From positions 5,817,001-5,881,000 of the forward strand of contig NZ_CP163439.1 in assembly GCF_041052385.1 (NCBI RefSeq): 64,000 bases of DNA. Reading direction: 5' to 3'. The DNA comes from Streptomyces sp. R28 (GTDB taxonomy: Bacteria; Actinomycetota; Actinomycetes; Streptomycetales; Streptomycetaceae). The position numbers and the translations under genes are program-made. Under the pieces are notes generated by a model, which saw only the letters and a program-made list of their open reading frames with translations, was not told where the DNA came from and did not search any database. Below are positions 41,483 through 49,738 of this stretch, piece by piece (position 1 is the first letter of the stretch; the number at the start of each line of letters is the position of its first letter).

Positions 41483-41983
41483 ATGACCCGTCGTTCCATA
41501 AGCAAGCGTGTAGCCGTCGTCACCGCCGCCGCCCTCGTCGCTGTCGGCACCTTTGCCGCAGGTGCTGCGGTCGCCGGGCAGGAGAAGGCGGCGAAGCCCG
41601 CCAAGAAGCAGGTTGCCGCCCTGTTCGACGAGTGGAACGCGGCGCTGAAGACGCAGGACCCGGAGGAGGTCGCCGACCTCTACTGGGACGACGCGGTCCT
41701 GCTGCCCACCCTCTCCAACCAGGTCCGTGCCGACCGCGAGAGCCGTATCGACTACTTCGAGCACTTCCTGGCGAACAAGCCGGTCGGCAAGAAGATCGAG
41801 ACGCACATCAACGTCCTCGACTCGAACTCGGTGCTGGACGCGGGTGTCTACCAGTTCACGCTCACCGACCACGACTCGGGCGAGAAGAAGATCGCCAAGG
41901 CCCGCTACACCTACGAGTGGGAGAAGCGGGACGGCGAGTGGAAGATCGTCAACCACCACTCCTCGTTGATGCCCGAAGACTGA
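41483..41983 (+). CDS. Secreted SnoaL-like (CaMKII-association fold) protein
   Basis: Protein of 166 aa. The signal sequence MTRRSISKRVAVVTAAALVA ends near AGAAVAG and is Tat-like (TRRSISKR). The mature part has the alpha+beta cone pattern of SgcJ/EcaC-type proteins (FDEWNAALKTQDPEEVADLY, RYTYEWEKRDGEWKIVNHHS). Such domains often act as binding or isomerase modules. GGGAG precedes ATG 41483. It overlaps the end of the convergent histidine kinase gene by 35 bases. Confidence 0.85.
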   Translation: MTRRSISKRVAVVTAAALVAVGTFAAGAAVAGQEKAAKPAKKQVAALFDEWNAALKTQDPEEVADLYWDDAVLLPTLSNQVRADRESRIDYFEHFLANKPVGKKIETHINVLDSNSVLDAGVYQFTLTDHDSGEKKIAKARYTYEWEKRDGEWKIVNHHSSLMPED

Positions 41984-43301
41984 TCCGCACGGACAGCCCG
42001 CCCCCGGGAGCGTTGCCCAGGGCCACCGTCCCGCCGTCGTCGGTCACCAGCTGCTTGACGACGGCGAGGCCGAGGCCGGAGCCGGCCTTCCCGGTCAGGC
42101 CCTGGCCGCGCCAGAAGCGGTCGAAGGCGCGGGACTGCTCCGCGTCCGACATGCCGGGGCCCTCGTCGTCCACCGACAGGATCACCTCGTCGCCCCTCGG
42201 CTCCACCCGGACCGTGATCGTGCCGCCGTCCGGTGACACCTCCAGGGCGTTCGAGAGCACGTTGTCCAGCACCTGGTCCAGATGACCGGGGCTGGTCAGC
42301 ACAAGCAGCCGGCCGTCGGCACTCCCCCTGAGCGTGATGGTGACTCCGCGCTCGTCGGCGGCCGGCCTCCACACCGACAGCCGCTCGTGGACGATGTCCG
42401 CCAGCGCCAGCGGCTCCGCCGCCGACACCTTCGCCTCGGCCCGGGCCAGTACCAGCAGACCGTTCACCAGCCGGCTCATCCGGACGACCTCGGCGGTGGC
42501 CTGCTCCACGTCCTCCCGTACGAACTCGTCGTCGACGCCGTCCGAGATGTTGTCCAAGGACAGGCGCAATGCCGTGAGAGGAGTTCGGAGTTGGTGCGAG
42601 GCGTCCGCCACGAAGATCCGCTGCGAGGCGACCAGCGTGTCCAGGCGCTCGGCGCCCTGGTTCAGGGTGCGGGCGAGGGTCTGGGTCTCCGGCGGGCCCG
42701 TCACGGGGGAGCGCGCGGTCAGGTCGCCGTCGCTGAACTTGCTGGCCATGGCGTTGAGTTCGCGCAGCGGTGCGGTGATCCGGCGCGCGGCGAACGCGCC
42801 GATCGCGGCCGCCGCCGCCAGCACGAACACGGCCAGGCCGGACCTGAAGCCCCAGATCTGCCACAGCCGCCTGGTCATGTCCGAGGTCGAGTACACGATC
42901 CGTACGGCCGCCTCCCCCTTGGCGGGGACCGTGACGGCCAGGTGCTTGCCCCAGATGAAGTCGGAACCCCAGTCGGTCGTCGGCTCGTTCTTCTCCACGG
43001 CCCGGATCAGCGCCGCGTCCGTCGTGGGCTTCGGCAGGTCGGGAGCGCAGCTGCCGGTGGGGGTCACCTCGACGTCGCCGGGGGTCTTTTTGCTGTACGC
43101 CTTGGCCACCTTCGTCAAGGCGTCGCACGAGGTGTTGTCGCCGTTGCCCAGCAGCAGCGCCATCGTGTCGGCCTCGCGCAGGACGGACAGCTTGGTGTCG
43201 TCCCGCAGCTGTTTGGTGAGGGTGAAGGCGACCGGCACGGTGAACAGGAGGATGGCGACCGCGACGAGCAGGATGTAGCTGCGGATGAGCTGGCGGTTCA
43301 T
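41949..43301 (-). CDS. EnvZ/OmpR-type sensor histidine kinase
   Basis: Protein of 450 aa. Membrane helix 1 (ILLVAVAILLFTVPVAF), an extracytoplasmic sensor of about 130 residues with two Cys (TSCDAL, GSCAPD), helix 2 (AVFVLAAAAAIGAFAA), HAMP, HisKA (VADASHQLRTPLTALRLSL, His at about 236) and HATPase_c (NVLSNALEVSP, DDEGPGM, GSGLGLAVVKQL). ATG 43301 overlaps the response regulator stop (ATGA). The C-terminus overlaps the end of the convergent SnoaL-like gene. The Cys pair could make the sensor responsive to redox or to envelope disulphide state. Confidence 0.93.
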   Translation of the reverse strand: MNRQLIRSYILLVAVAILLFTVPVAFTLTKQLRDDTKLSVLREADTMALLLGNGDNTSCDALTKVAKAYSKKTPGDVEVTPTGSCAPDLPKPTTDAALIRAVEKNEPTTDWGSDFIWGKHLAVTVPAKGEAAVRIVYSTSDMTRRLWQIWGFRSGLAVFVLAAAAAIGAFAARRITAPLRELNAMASKFSDGDLTARSPVTGPPETQTLARTLNQGAERLDTLVASQRIFVADASHQLRTPLTALRLSLDNISDGVDDEFVREDVEQATAEVVRMSRLVNGLLVLARAEAKVSAAEPLALADIVHERLSVWRPAADERGVTITLRGSADGRLLVLTSPGHLDQVLDNVLSNALEVSPDGGTITVRVEPRGDEVILSVDDEGPGMSDAEQSRAFDRFWRGQGLTGKAGSGLGLAVVKQLVTDDGGTVALGNAPGGGLSVRISLRASTRSGG

Positions 43302-43987
43302 GAGGCGTCACTGCCTCCGACGATCTCCAGCCGGAACCCGACCCCGCGCACCGCCTCGATCGTGATCGCCCCGGCGAGCTTGCGCCGCAGCGCCGCCACG
43401 TGCACGTCCAGCGTCTTGGTCGGCCCGAACCAGTTGGCGTCCCAGACCGCCTCCATGATCTGCTCGCGCGACATCAGCGCCCCGGGCTCCTCGGTGAGGA
43501 AGGCCAGCAGGTCGTACTCCTTGGGCGCGAGGGCGACCTCCTCGCCGTCCAGGCGGACGCGGGCCGCCTTGCGGTCGACGGTCAGGCGGGGACCGTAACG
43601 GTCCGGGCCGGCCTCGGCGGCGGCAGGAGTGCGCGGCTGCATCCGGCGCATGACCGCTCGTATCCGCGCGATGACCTCGCGCACCCCGAACGGCTTGGAC
43701 ACGTAGTCGTCCGCGCCGAGCTCCAGCCCGACCACCCGGTCCGTCTCCTCGCTGCGCGCGCTGATCACGATGATCGGCACGTCACCGCGCTCGCGCAGCG
43801 CCTTGCAGACGTCGAGACCGTCGGTGTCGGGCAGGCCGAGATCGAGCAGTACGACGTCGTAGGGGTCGTCGTGGCTGAGCGCCCCGGCACCCGTGCTGAC
43901 CCACGCCACCTCGAAGCCGTAACGCAGGAGTCCTCGCCGGAGCGACTCAGCGACCGGTTCGTCGTCTTCCACCAGCAGTACGCGCAC
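43298..43987 (-). CDS. OmpR/PhoB-family response regulator
   Basis: Protein of 229 aa: receiver (LVEDDEPVAESL, phosphoacceptor Asp in DVVLLDLGLPDTDG, Lys in YVSKPFGVREV) and C-terminal winged helix (about 130-229; KEYDLLAFLTEEPGALMSRE, VDVHVAALRRKL-like). Partner of the coupled kinase. GTG 43987 has TAGGGT six bases upstream and no ribosome site, so the operon is probably leaderless. Targets unknown; the neighbouring CDPS/P450 operon is a possible one. Confidence 0.94.
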   Translation of the reverse strand: MRVLLVEDDEPVAESLRRGLLRYGFEVAWVSTGAGALSHDDPYDVVLLDLGLPDTDGLDVCKALRERGDVPIIVISARSEETDRVVGLELGADDYVSKPFGVREVIARIRAVMRRMQPRTPAAAEAGPDRYGPRLTVDRKAARVRLDGEEVALAPKEYDLLAFLTEEPGALMSREQIMEAVWDANWFGPTKTLDVHVAALRRKLAGAITIEAVRGVGFRLEIVGGSDAS

Positions 43988-43999
43988 AGGCGAACCCTA
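43987..43999 (-). promoter_or_regulatory. Probable leaderless promoter -10 element
   Basis: Minus strand TAGGGT (43999-43994), six bases, GTG 43987. Confidence 0.45.
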
Positions 44000-44075
44000 G
44001 TGGTTGAACTTTAAAGACGGCCGGTCGCCGAGCCCGTGAGCAGGTGATAAGCGGGCCAAGGGGGTAAATCGGCCG

Positions 44076-45263
44076 CTACCACATGATTGGTAGCCGCTCC
44101 GGGAGCCGCTTCATGAACCCGGTCCGCCACACCAGCTGCTCGATCGGCACCGCGAGCCGCAGCCCGGGCATCCGCTCCAGCAGGGTCTCCAGGGCGATCT
44201 CCGCGTGTTTGCGGCCGAGGGCGGTGGCGGGGCAGTAGTGGCGGCCGCCGCCGAAGGAGAGGTGGGCGGTGCTGTTCTCGCGGGTGAGGTCGACGGTGTG
44301 GGGGTCCGGGAAGGCGGCCGCGTCGAAGTTCGCGCCCTCGACCAGGACGAGGACCAGCTCACCCGCTGCGACCTGTACATCTCCCAGGAGTACGTCCTCG
44401 GTCGCCAGCCTCGGCAGCCCGTCGCCGATGGACAGGTTGACGCGCAGGAGCTCGTCGACGGCGGCCGGGATCAGCGTGCGGTCGGCGAGGAGGCGGGTGT
44501 GCAGCTCGGGGTGCTGGATCAGCGACACCAGCGCCATGGTCAGGAAGCCGGCGGTGGAGATGACACCGGCGCCGAACATCGTCACCCCCACCGTGGCGAG
44601 CATCTCGTCGGTGAGGTGGCTGTAGTCGGGGTCGGCGCGCAGGGCGGCGAGCTCGGCCATCAGGCCCGTGGTCGCCGGGTCGTCGAGCCGCTCCGTCATG
44701 AACGCGATGTCCCGGTCCCAGTTCAGCCGCGCCCCCGCGATGGGGCAGGCGGAGTTCATGAACGCGATGTCCAGACTCCGCATCAGCCTGGGCGCGTCCG
44801 CCTGCGGGATGCCGAGGATGCGGCAGTGCATGCCCGCCGAGTACGGGTCGGCGAAGCCGCCGCGCAGGTCCGCCGGGGCGCCCTCGCCGATCAGCCGGTC
44901 GACGAGCTCGTCGGCGTAGGACCGCATCCACTGCGCGAGGCCCGGGCTCTTCGGGTTCAGCGCCTTCAGCACCGCCTTGCGCAGCCCGGCGCCGGTGATG
45001 TTCCCCATGTTGTTGACGACCTCGGGCGGGATCGTCAGCGCGTACTGGCGGGGCACGCCCGGGGCCGAGGTGTCCTTGAGGCTGAAGCGCGGGTCTTCGA
45101 GCACCTGCTTGCACAGCTCGTACGACGACACGAGCCAGGCCTCGTCACCGGCGATGGTGCGGACGCGACGCACAGGTGTGGCGGCGCGCAGCTCCTCCAC
45201 CTCGGCGGGGATCTGGTCGCCGCGCCAGGAGAAGGGGAAGTCGAGGGGGGCTTCAGTGAGCAT
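44076..45263 (-). CDS. CYP121-like cytochrome P450 (mycocyclosin synthase type)
   Basis: Protein of 395 aa, against 396 in M. tuberculosis CYP121 as I recall it. Shared stretches include MFGAGVIST in the I helix, DGLPRLAT, GELVLVL.EGANFD, the heme loop LSFGGGRHYCP (Cys about 342) and the end QLVWRTGF..R.PERLP..W. CYP121 residues Phe168, Trp182 and Ser237 have counterparts (IAFM, LNWDRD, GVIS), while Gln385-Arg386 are replaced by Met-Lys. CYP121 joins the two tyrosine rings of cyclo(Tyr-Tyr). The start overlaps the cyclodipeptide synthase gene by 11 bases, so enzyme and substrate supplier are coupled. Confidence 0.9.
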   Translation of the reverse strand: MLTEAPLDFPFSWRGDQIPAEVEELRAATPVRRVRTIAGDEAWLVSSYELCKQVLEDPRFSLKDTSAPGVPRQYALTIPPEVVNNMGNITGAGLRKAVLKALNPKSPGLAQWMRSYADELVDRLIGEGAPADLRGGFADPYSAGMHCRILGIPQADAPRLMRSLDIAFMNSACPIAGARLNWDRDIAFMTERLDDPATTGLMAELAALRADPDYSHLTDEMLATVGVTMFGAGVISTAGFLTMALVSLIQHPELHTRLLADRTLIPAAVDELLRVNLSIGDGLPRLATEDVLLGDVQVAAGELVLVLVEGANFDAAAFPDPHTVDLTRENSTAHLSFGGGRHYCPATALGRKHAEIALETLLERMPGLRLAVPIEQLVWRTGFMKRLPERLPIMW

Positions 45264-45999
45264 CGGTGGTCCTGTCTGCCGGCGTCACGATGGCGTGCCC
45301 CTGGTTGCGGGAGGCGCGCAGGCCGGCACCGCGGGAGTAGAGGAGCTCGGCCATCGGCAGGAGCTGGTGGTAGCAGTTGAGGGAGGAGGGGACGCCGAGG
45401 ATGGCGGGCGTGTCCAGGAAGAGCGGCGCCTCGGCACAGACGTAGGCCAGGCAGACCTCGCGCTGCGCCTCGGTCACCCGCCCGGCCTTGCCGGCCAGGA
45501 AGGTGTCGACGAGCTTCTCGCAGGTCGTGCGGAACTCCTCGTCGGTGGCGAGGCGGGCCTGGAGGCGGTCGTGGATCTCGCGGTACGCCGTGTTGCCGTG
45601 GAAGTCGGACATGGCGTGGGCGCGCAGGCGCGTGCCGCCGGGGTCGACGGCTTCGACGGCGCCGAGAACCTTGGCGCGCACGCCGCGCAGGTTCTTCACC
45701 GCCTTGCGGCGCGCGTCGTCGGGCGGATAGCCGGACGCCGCGTACATCTCGGCCACGTACAGGTCCGTGTAGACGAAGTCCACGCGCTCGAAGAGGGCGA
45801 GGCCCCAGCACGCCAGGTCGTGGACGCGTCGGGCGGAGAAGTAGCTGTTGCCGGGGGAGACGCCGATGACGGCGTGGTCGCCCGCGACGCGGATGACCTC
45901 GCAGTGCGGCGTGAAGGGCTGGATCTTGAAGAGGCCGTCCGGGGAATCCGTGTCGGCTCGGGTGACGTGCTGGATCTCTGAATGGGTCACAGTCGTCAA
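45253..45999 (-). CDS. tRNA-dependent cyclodipeptide synthase, NYH type
   Basis: Protein of 248 aa with a class-Ic aminoacyl-tRNA-synthetase-like fold. GVSPGNSYFSARR carries the aminoacyl-accepting Ser and the Asn of the NYH subgroup. YVCAEAPLFLDTPA supplies the catalytic Tyr and Glu, and the CYH of LNCYHQLLPM the Tyr-His pair. The enzyme uses two charged tRNAs to make a diketopiperazine. TTG 45999 is chosen from AAGGAA 9 bases upstream; GTG 45990 is an alternative. It is the first gene of an operon with the CYP121-like P450, which suggests cyclo(Tyr-Tyr) or a related product. Confidence 0.92.
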   Translation of the reverse strand: MTTVTHSEIQHVTRADTDSPDGLFKIQPFTPHCEVIRVAGDHAVIGVSPGNSYFSARRVHDLACWGLALFERVDFVYTDLYVAEMYAASGYPPDDARRKAVKNLRGVRAKVLGAVEAVDPGGTRLRAHAMSDFHGNTAYREIHDRLQARLATDEEFRTTCEKLVDTFLAGKAGRVTEAQREVCLAYVCAEAPLFLDTPAILGVPSSLNCYHQLLPMAELLYSRGAGLRASRNQGHAIVTPADRTTDAH

Positions 46000-46014
46000 A
46001 GGAAGAGATTCCTT
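45999..46014 (-). promoter_or_regulatory. Hairpin sequestering the CDPS ribosome binding site
   Basis: AAGGAA-GAGA-TTCCTT (plus-strand reading) is a perfect 6-bp stem. On the transcript its 5' arm is the Shine-Dalgarno AAGGAA and its 3' arm ends at the TTG start. Confidence 0.5.
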
Positions 46015-46068
46015 CGCGTCGCGAGTCCCGATGGAGCCTTGTGCTCCTGGTGTGGCGACGACGACGCG

Positions 46069-46098
46069 AAGTTATCGGTCGACTACGGAGAGCGTCAA
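46069..46098 (-). promoter_or_regulatory. Promoter of the CDPS-P450 operon
   Basis: Minus strand TTGACG (46098-46093), 18-base spacer, TAACTT (46074-46069). This is close to the vegetative consensus and predicts a 5' leader of about 60 bases. The rest of 46000-46313 shows no gene; TAAACT at 46274-46279 may be the -10 of ask. Confidence 0.6.
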
Positions 46099-46313
46099 TG
46101 GCGGAGATCGCGATCGGCGGTCCGTGCGTCGGAGTCGGGCAGGTGAGCGGCCGCGTCGACCCGAGTGACCTGCACCACTAACCCGGTTGCCCTACCCCCG
46201 ACGGGGCAGACACCATCCCGGAGCGCCGGAATCTCACCATCTGGGAACCCCAAGGTCGTTTTCGGACGCTCGTTAAACTGAGCCGACACACACGGACTGA
46301 GCGAGGAGCGCAC

Positions 46314-47591
46314 GTGGGCCTTGTCGTGCAGAAGTACGGAGGCTCCTCCGTAGCCGATGCCGAGGGCATCAAGCGCGTCGCCAAGCGGATCGTGGAAGCC
46401 AAGAAGAACGGCCACCAGGTGGTCGCCGTGGTTTCCGCGATGGGCGACACGACGGACGAGCTGATCGATCTCGCCGAGCAGGTATCCCCGATGCCTGCCG
46501 GGCGCGAGCTCGACATGCTGCTGACCGCCGGAGAGCGGATCTCCATGGCGCTACTGGCCATGGCGATCAAAAACCTGGGCCACTCGGCCCAGAGCTTCAC
46601 CGGCAGCCAGGCAGGTGTCATCACCGACTCGGTCCACAACAAAGCCCGGATCATCGATGTCACGCCTGGCCGCATCCGCACCTCGGTGGACGAGGGCAAC
46701 ATCGCCATCGTGGCCGGGTTCCAGGGCGTCAGCCAGGACTCGAAGGACATCACCACCCTGGGGCGCGGCGGGTCGGACACGACCGCCGTGGCGCTGGCCG
46801 CCGCCCTCGACGCCGAGGTGTGCGAGATCTACACCGACGTCGACGGCGTGTTCACCGCCGACCCGCGTGTGGTGAAGAAGGCGAAGAAGATCGACTGGAT
46901 CTCCTTCGAGGACATGCTGGAGCTGGCTGCGTCCGGCTCGAAGGTGCTGCTCCACCGCTGTGTGGAGTACGCCCGCCGGTACAACATCCCGATCCACGTC
47001 CGGTCCAGCTTCAGCGGACTGCAGGGCACGTGGGTCAGCAGCGAGCCGATCGATCAAGGGGACAAGCAGGTGGAGCAGGCCATCATCTCCGGTGTCGCGC
47101 ATGACACCTCCGAGGCCAAGGTCACCGTCGTCGGTGTGCCGGACAAGCCGGGCGAGGCCGCCGCGATCTTCCGGACGATCTCCGACGCCGAGATCAACAT
47201 CGACATGATCGTGCAGAACGTGTCCGCGGCCTCCACCGGCCTGACGGACATCTCCTTCACGCTCCCCAAGGCCGAGGGCCGCAAGGCCATCGACGCCCTG
47301 GAGAAGAACAAGAGCGGCATCGGCTTCGACTCGCTGCGCTACGACGACCAGATCGGCAAGATCTCCCTGGTCGGTGCGGGCATGAAGACGAACCCCGGCG
47401 TCACCGCCGACTTCTTCACCGCGCTGTCCGACGCCGGCGTGAACATCGAGCTGATCTCGACCTCCGAGATCCGTATCTCGGTCGTCACCCGCGCCGACGA
47501 CGTCAACGAGGCCGTCCGCGCCGTGCACAGCGCCTTCGGTCTCGACTCCGACAGCGACGAGGCCGTCGTGTACGGAGGCACCGGACGCTGA
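46314..47591 (+). CDS. ask: Aspartokinase (alpha subunit)
   Basis: Protein of 425 aa. Kinase domain: VVQKYGGSSVAD at the N-terminus, GERISMALLAMAI, and TTLGRGGSDTTAVALAAAL. Two ACT domains follow (about 265-425) with the feedback segments EAKVTVVGVPDKPGEAA and VNIELISTSEIRIS. It phosphorylates aspartate in the first step to lysine, methionine, threonine and diaminopimelate. GTG 46314 follows GAGGAG. It probably also encodes a separate beta subunit from an internal start. The stop overlaps the asd start by one base. Confidence 0.97.
   Translation: MGLVVQKYGGSSVADAEGIKRVAKRIVEAKKNGHQVVAVVSAMGDTTDELIDLAEQVSPMPAGRELDMLLTAGERISMALLAMAIKNLGHSAQSFTGSQAGVITDSVHNKARIIDVTPGRIRTSVDEGNIAIVAGFQGVSQDSKDITTLGRGGSDTTAVALAAALDAEVCEIYTDVDGVFTADPRVVKKAKKIDWISFEDMLELAASGSKVLLHRCVEYARRYNIPIHVRSSFSGLQGTWVSSEPIDQGDKQVEQAIISGVAHDTSEAKVTVVGVPDKPGEAAAIFRTISDAEINIDMIVQNVSAASTGLTDISFTLPKAEGRKAIDALEKNKSGIGFDSLRYDDQIGKISLVGAGMKTNPGVTADFFTALSDAGVNIELISTSEIRISVVTRADDVNEAVRAVHSAFGLDSDSDEAVVYGGTGR
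47070..47591 (+). CDS. ask: Aspartokinase beta subunit from internal in-frame start
   Basis: GTG 47070, in frame with ask and preceded by AAGGGGAC about 8 bases upstream, would give a 173-aa protein starting MEQAIISGVAHDTSEAKVTV. This matches the position and sequence type of the known beta-subunit start in Corynebacterium glutamicum lysC (MEEAVLTGVA..., from memory). It consists of the two ACT regulatory domains and would form an alpha2-beta2 enzyme. Confidence 0.7.
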   Translation: MEQAIISGVAHDTSEAKVTVVGVPDKPGEAAAIFRTISDAEINIDMIVQNVSAASTGLTDISFTLPKAEGRKAIDALEKNKSGIGFDSLRYDDQIGKISLVGAGMKTNPGVTADFFTALSDAGVNIELISTSEIRISVVTRADDVNEAVRAVHSAFGLDSDSDEAVVYGGTGR

Positions 47592-48655
47592 TGGCGGGGA
47601 GGGAGTCCCGCCGACCGACGCTCGCGGTCGTGGGAGCGACCGGAGCCGTCGGCACGGTCATGCTCCAGATCCTCTCCCAGCGTGCCGACATCTGGGGTGA
47701 GATCCGTCTCGTCGCCTCGCCGCGCTCGGCCGGCCGCAAGCTGGCCGTGCGCGGCGAGGAGGTCGAGGTGGTGGCGCTCACCGAGGAGGCCTTCGACGGG
47801 ATCGACGTCGCGATGTTCGACGTACCGGACGAGGTGGCCGCCCGATGGGCACCGATCGCCGCCGCCAAGGGCACGGTGGTGGTGGACAATTCGGGCGCCT
47901 TCCGGATGGACCCGGATGTGCCCCTGGTCGTTCCCGAGGTCAACCCGCATGCCGTACGGATGCGGCCGCGCGGCATCGTCGCCAACCCCAACTGCACCAC
48001 CCTCTCCATGATCGTGGCGCTGGGCGCGCTGCACGCCGAGTTCGGCCTGCGCTCCTTGGTGGTCTCCTCGTACCAGGCGGTGAGCGGGGCCGGCCGCGCC
48101 GGTGTGGAGACGCTCAGGCAGCAGCTTTCCCTGGTCGCCGGCACGGATCTGGGGAACAGCCCCGGTGACGTACGGCGGGCCATCGGCGAGAACACCGGGC
48201 CGTTCCCGGAGCCGGTCGCGCTGAACGTCGTGCCGTGGGCCGGTTCGCTGCGCGAGGACGGCTGGTCGTCGGAGGAGATGAAGGTGCGGGACGAGTCCCG
48301 CAAGATCCTCGGCCTGCCGCGGCTGCCGGTCGCGGTGACCTGTGTGCGGGTGCCGGTGCTGACCGGGCACTCGCTGACCGTGCACGCCCGCTTCGAGGGC
48401 GAGGTCACCGTCGCCAAGGCGCGCGAGATCCTGGCCACGGCGCCGGGGGTCGTGCTCTACGACGACCCGGAGGCCGGGGAGTTCCCGACGCCGGCCGACG
48501 TGGTGGGCACGGATCCGACCTGGGTCGGGCGGGTGCGGCGCGCGCTCGACGATCCGACGGCGCTCGAACTCTTCGTCTGCGGCGACAACCTGCGCAAGGG
48601 CGCGGCCCTCAACACCGCGCAGATCGCCGAGCTCGTGGCGGCGGAGTTTTCGTGA
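47591..48655 (+). CDS. asd: Aspartate-semialdehyde dehydrogenase
   Basis: Protein of 354 aa. NADP-binding VVGATGAVGTVML at the N-terminus, substrate region VVVDNSGAFRMD, catalytic Cys in VANPNCTTLSMIVAL (about residue 133), and the His-containing CVRVPVLTGHSLTVHARF. It reduces aspartyl phosphate to the semialdehyde, the branch point to diaminopimelate and the threonine/methionine family. ATG overlaps the ask TGA (TGATG), so the two genes form one translational unit. Confidence 0.97.
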   Translation: MAGRESRRPTLAVVGATGAVGTVMLQILSQRADIWGEIRLVASPRSAGRKLAVRGEEVEVVALTEEAFDGIDVAMFDVPDEVAARWAPIAAAKGTVVVDNSGAFRMDPDVPLVVPEVNPHAVRMRPRGIVANPNCTTLSMIVALGALHAEFGLRSLVVSSYQAVSGAGRAGVETLRQQLSLVAGTDLGNSPGDVRRAIGENTGPFPEPVALNVVPWAGSLREDGWSSEEMKVRDESRKILGLPRLPVAVTCVRVPVLTGHSLTVHARFEGEVTVAKAREILATAPGVVLYDDPEAGEFPTPADVVGTDPTWVGRVRRALDDPTALELFVCGDNLRKGAALNTAQIAELVAAEFS

Positions 48656-48687
48656 GAACTCCCGTGATGCCGGAAAACTCCTGGGCT

Positions 48688-48825
48688 TTGGTTGAATCGT
48701 TTGTAGGATCTATGTGAAAAGTGTGAGCCGATCGATGGTCCGGACCACTTGAACCGGACCCCGTCGGCAGCCGAAGATTTTCCTCCCCGCCCTGCAACCG
48801 CTTGCAAGGCGGGGAGCGTCTTTGC
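48688..48825 (+). ncRNA. Possible small RNA between asd and the sigma factor gene
   Basis: TTGGTT (48688-48693), 17 bases, TATGTG (48711-48716) could be a weak promoter. The following roughly 100 bases contain the palindrome GGTCCGGACC and end in a strong terminator-like hairpin at 48783-48816. No protein frame is convincing. It may equally be the asd 3' untranslated region. Confidence 0.3.
48783..48816 (+). terminator. Terminator-like hairpin downstream of asd
   Basis: CTCCCCGCC-C-TGCAA pairs with TTGCA-A-GGCGGGGAG (one mismatch) around a CCGC loop and is followed by CGTCTTTGCGG. Confidence 0.75.
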
Positions 48826-49054
48826 GGTCGCCCTCATGGGGCGCGAAGACGCGTTTTTTCTGGCGTGGGGACGCCATGGGCCGGACGTGGGGACGTCTGC
48901 TCATTTAGGACATAACGGAAGAGCGGGTAGGCATGTGGGCGTTTGACGCACGGTCAGCTGTGCTGCCTGGCACGAGAGGGTCAACTGCCGGGACTGACGC
49001 AAAAGTGACGTCCGGCACGTACAACCCTCCCGGGGGGAAGCGTGTCCAACAGGC

Positions 49055-49738
49055 GTGGCAGAGGTACTCGACTTCAGTGCGGCGACCCGCGGTACGGCCC
49101 TACGGCCGCCCCGCCGGCCCGTCCGACCCCGCATGTCCGGCGCGCCCGGCGGCATGCCGGTGATCGCGCCCATGCCCGCAGCGCGGCCCGCCCGCATTCC
49201 CAGTCAGCGCGACGGCTCCGAGCACGCCGAGAACACCGCGGCGGCCGGCACGACCGTCGACCATCTCACCGAGACCTACCGGGCGCACTACCGCTCGCTG
49301 CTGGGTCTGGCGGCACTTCTCCTCGACGACACCGCCTCCTGCGAGGACGTCGTCCAGGAGGCGTTCATCCGTGTCCACTCCGCGCGCAAGCGCGTGCGGG
49401 ACCCGGAGAAGACACTGGCCTATCTGCGCCAGACCGTCGTCAACCTGTCCCGCTCCGCCCTGCGTCGCCGCATACTCGGACTGAAGCTGCTGTCCAAGCC
49501 GATGCCCGACATGGCGAGCGCGGAGGAGGGGGCGTACGACCTGCTCGAGCGCGACTCCCTCATCAACGCGATGAAGGGCCTGCAGCGTCGCCAGCGCGAG
49601 GTGCTGGTCCTGCGTTACTTCGCGGACATGACCGAGGCGCAGGTCGCCGAGACGCTCGGCATCTCGCTGGGCTCGGTGAAGGCGTACGGCTCACGCGGCA
49701 TCGCGGCGCTGCGGGTGGCCATGGAGGCGCCGGCATGA
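49055..49738 (+). CDS. ECF sigma factor, SigE-like family
   Basis: Protein of 227 aa. A roughly 65-residue proline/arginine-rich N-terminal extension precedes region 2 (YRAHYRSLLGLAALLLDDTA, CEDVVQEAFIRVHS) and region 4 (LQRRQREVLVLRYFADMTEA, GISLGSVKAYGSRGIAALR). GTG 49055 is the first start; later Met codons (49132, 49153) would remove much of the extension. Its stop overlaps the start of a membrane protein gene (ATGA), the usual position of a cognate anti-sigma factor or sensor. Confidence 0.88.
   Translation: MAEVLDFSAATRGTALRPPRRPVRPRMSGAPGGMPVIAPMPAARPARIPSQRDGSEHAENTAAAGTTVDHLTETYRAHYRSLLGLAALLLDDTASCEDVVQEAFIRVHSARKRVRDPEKTLAYLRQTVVNLSRSALRRRILGLKLLSKPMPDMASAEEGAYDLLERDSLINAMKGLQRRQREVLVLRYFADMTEAQVAETLGISLGSVKAYGSRGIAALRVAMEAPA

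Noticed and set aside
46100..46200. tRNA-like segment before ask
   Set aside because: Some stems can be drawn but there is no TTC-loop motif or consistent cloverleaf.
49042..49734. Open frame continuing upstream of the sigma-coupled membrane protein gene
   Set aside because: This part overlaps the ECF sigma factor in another frame and is Arg/Pro-rich shadow sequence.
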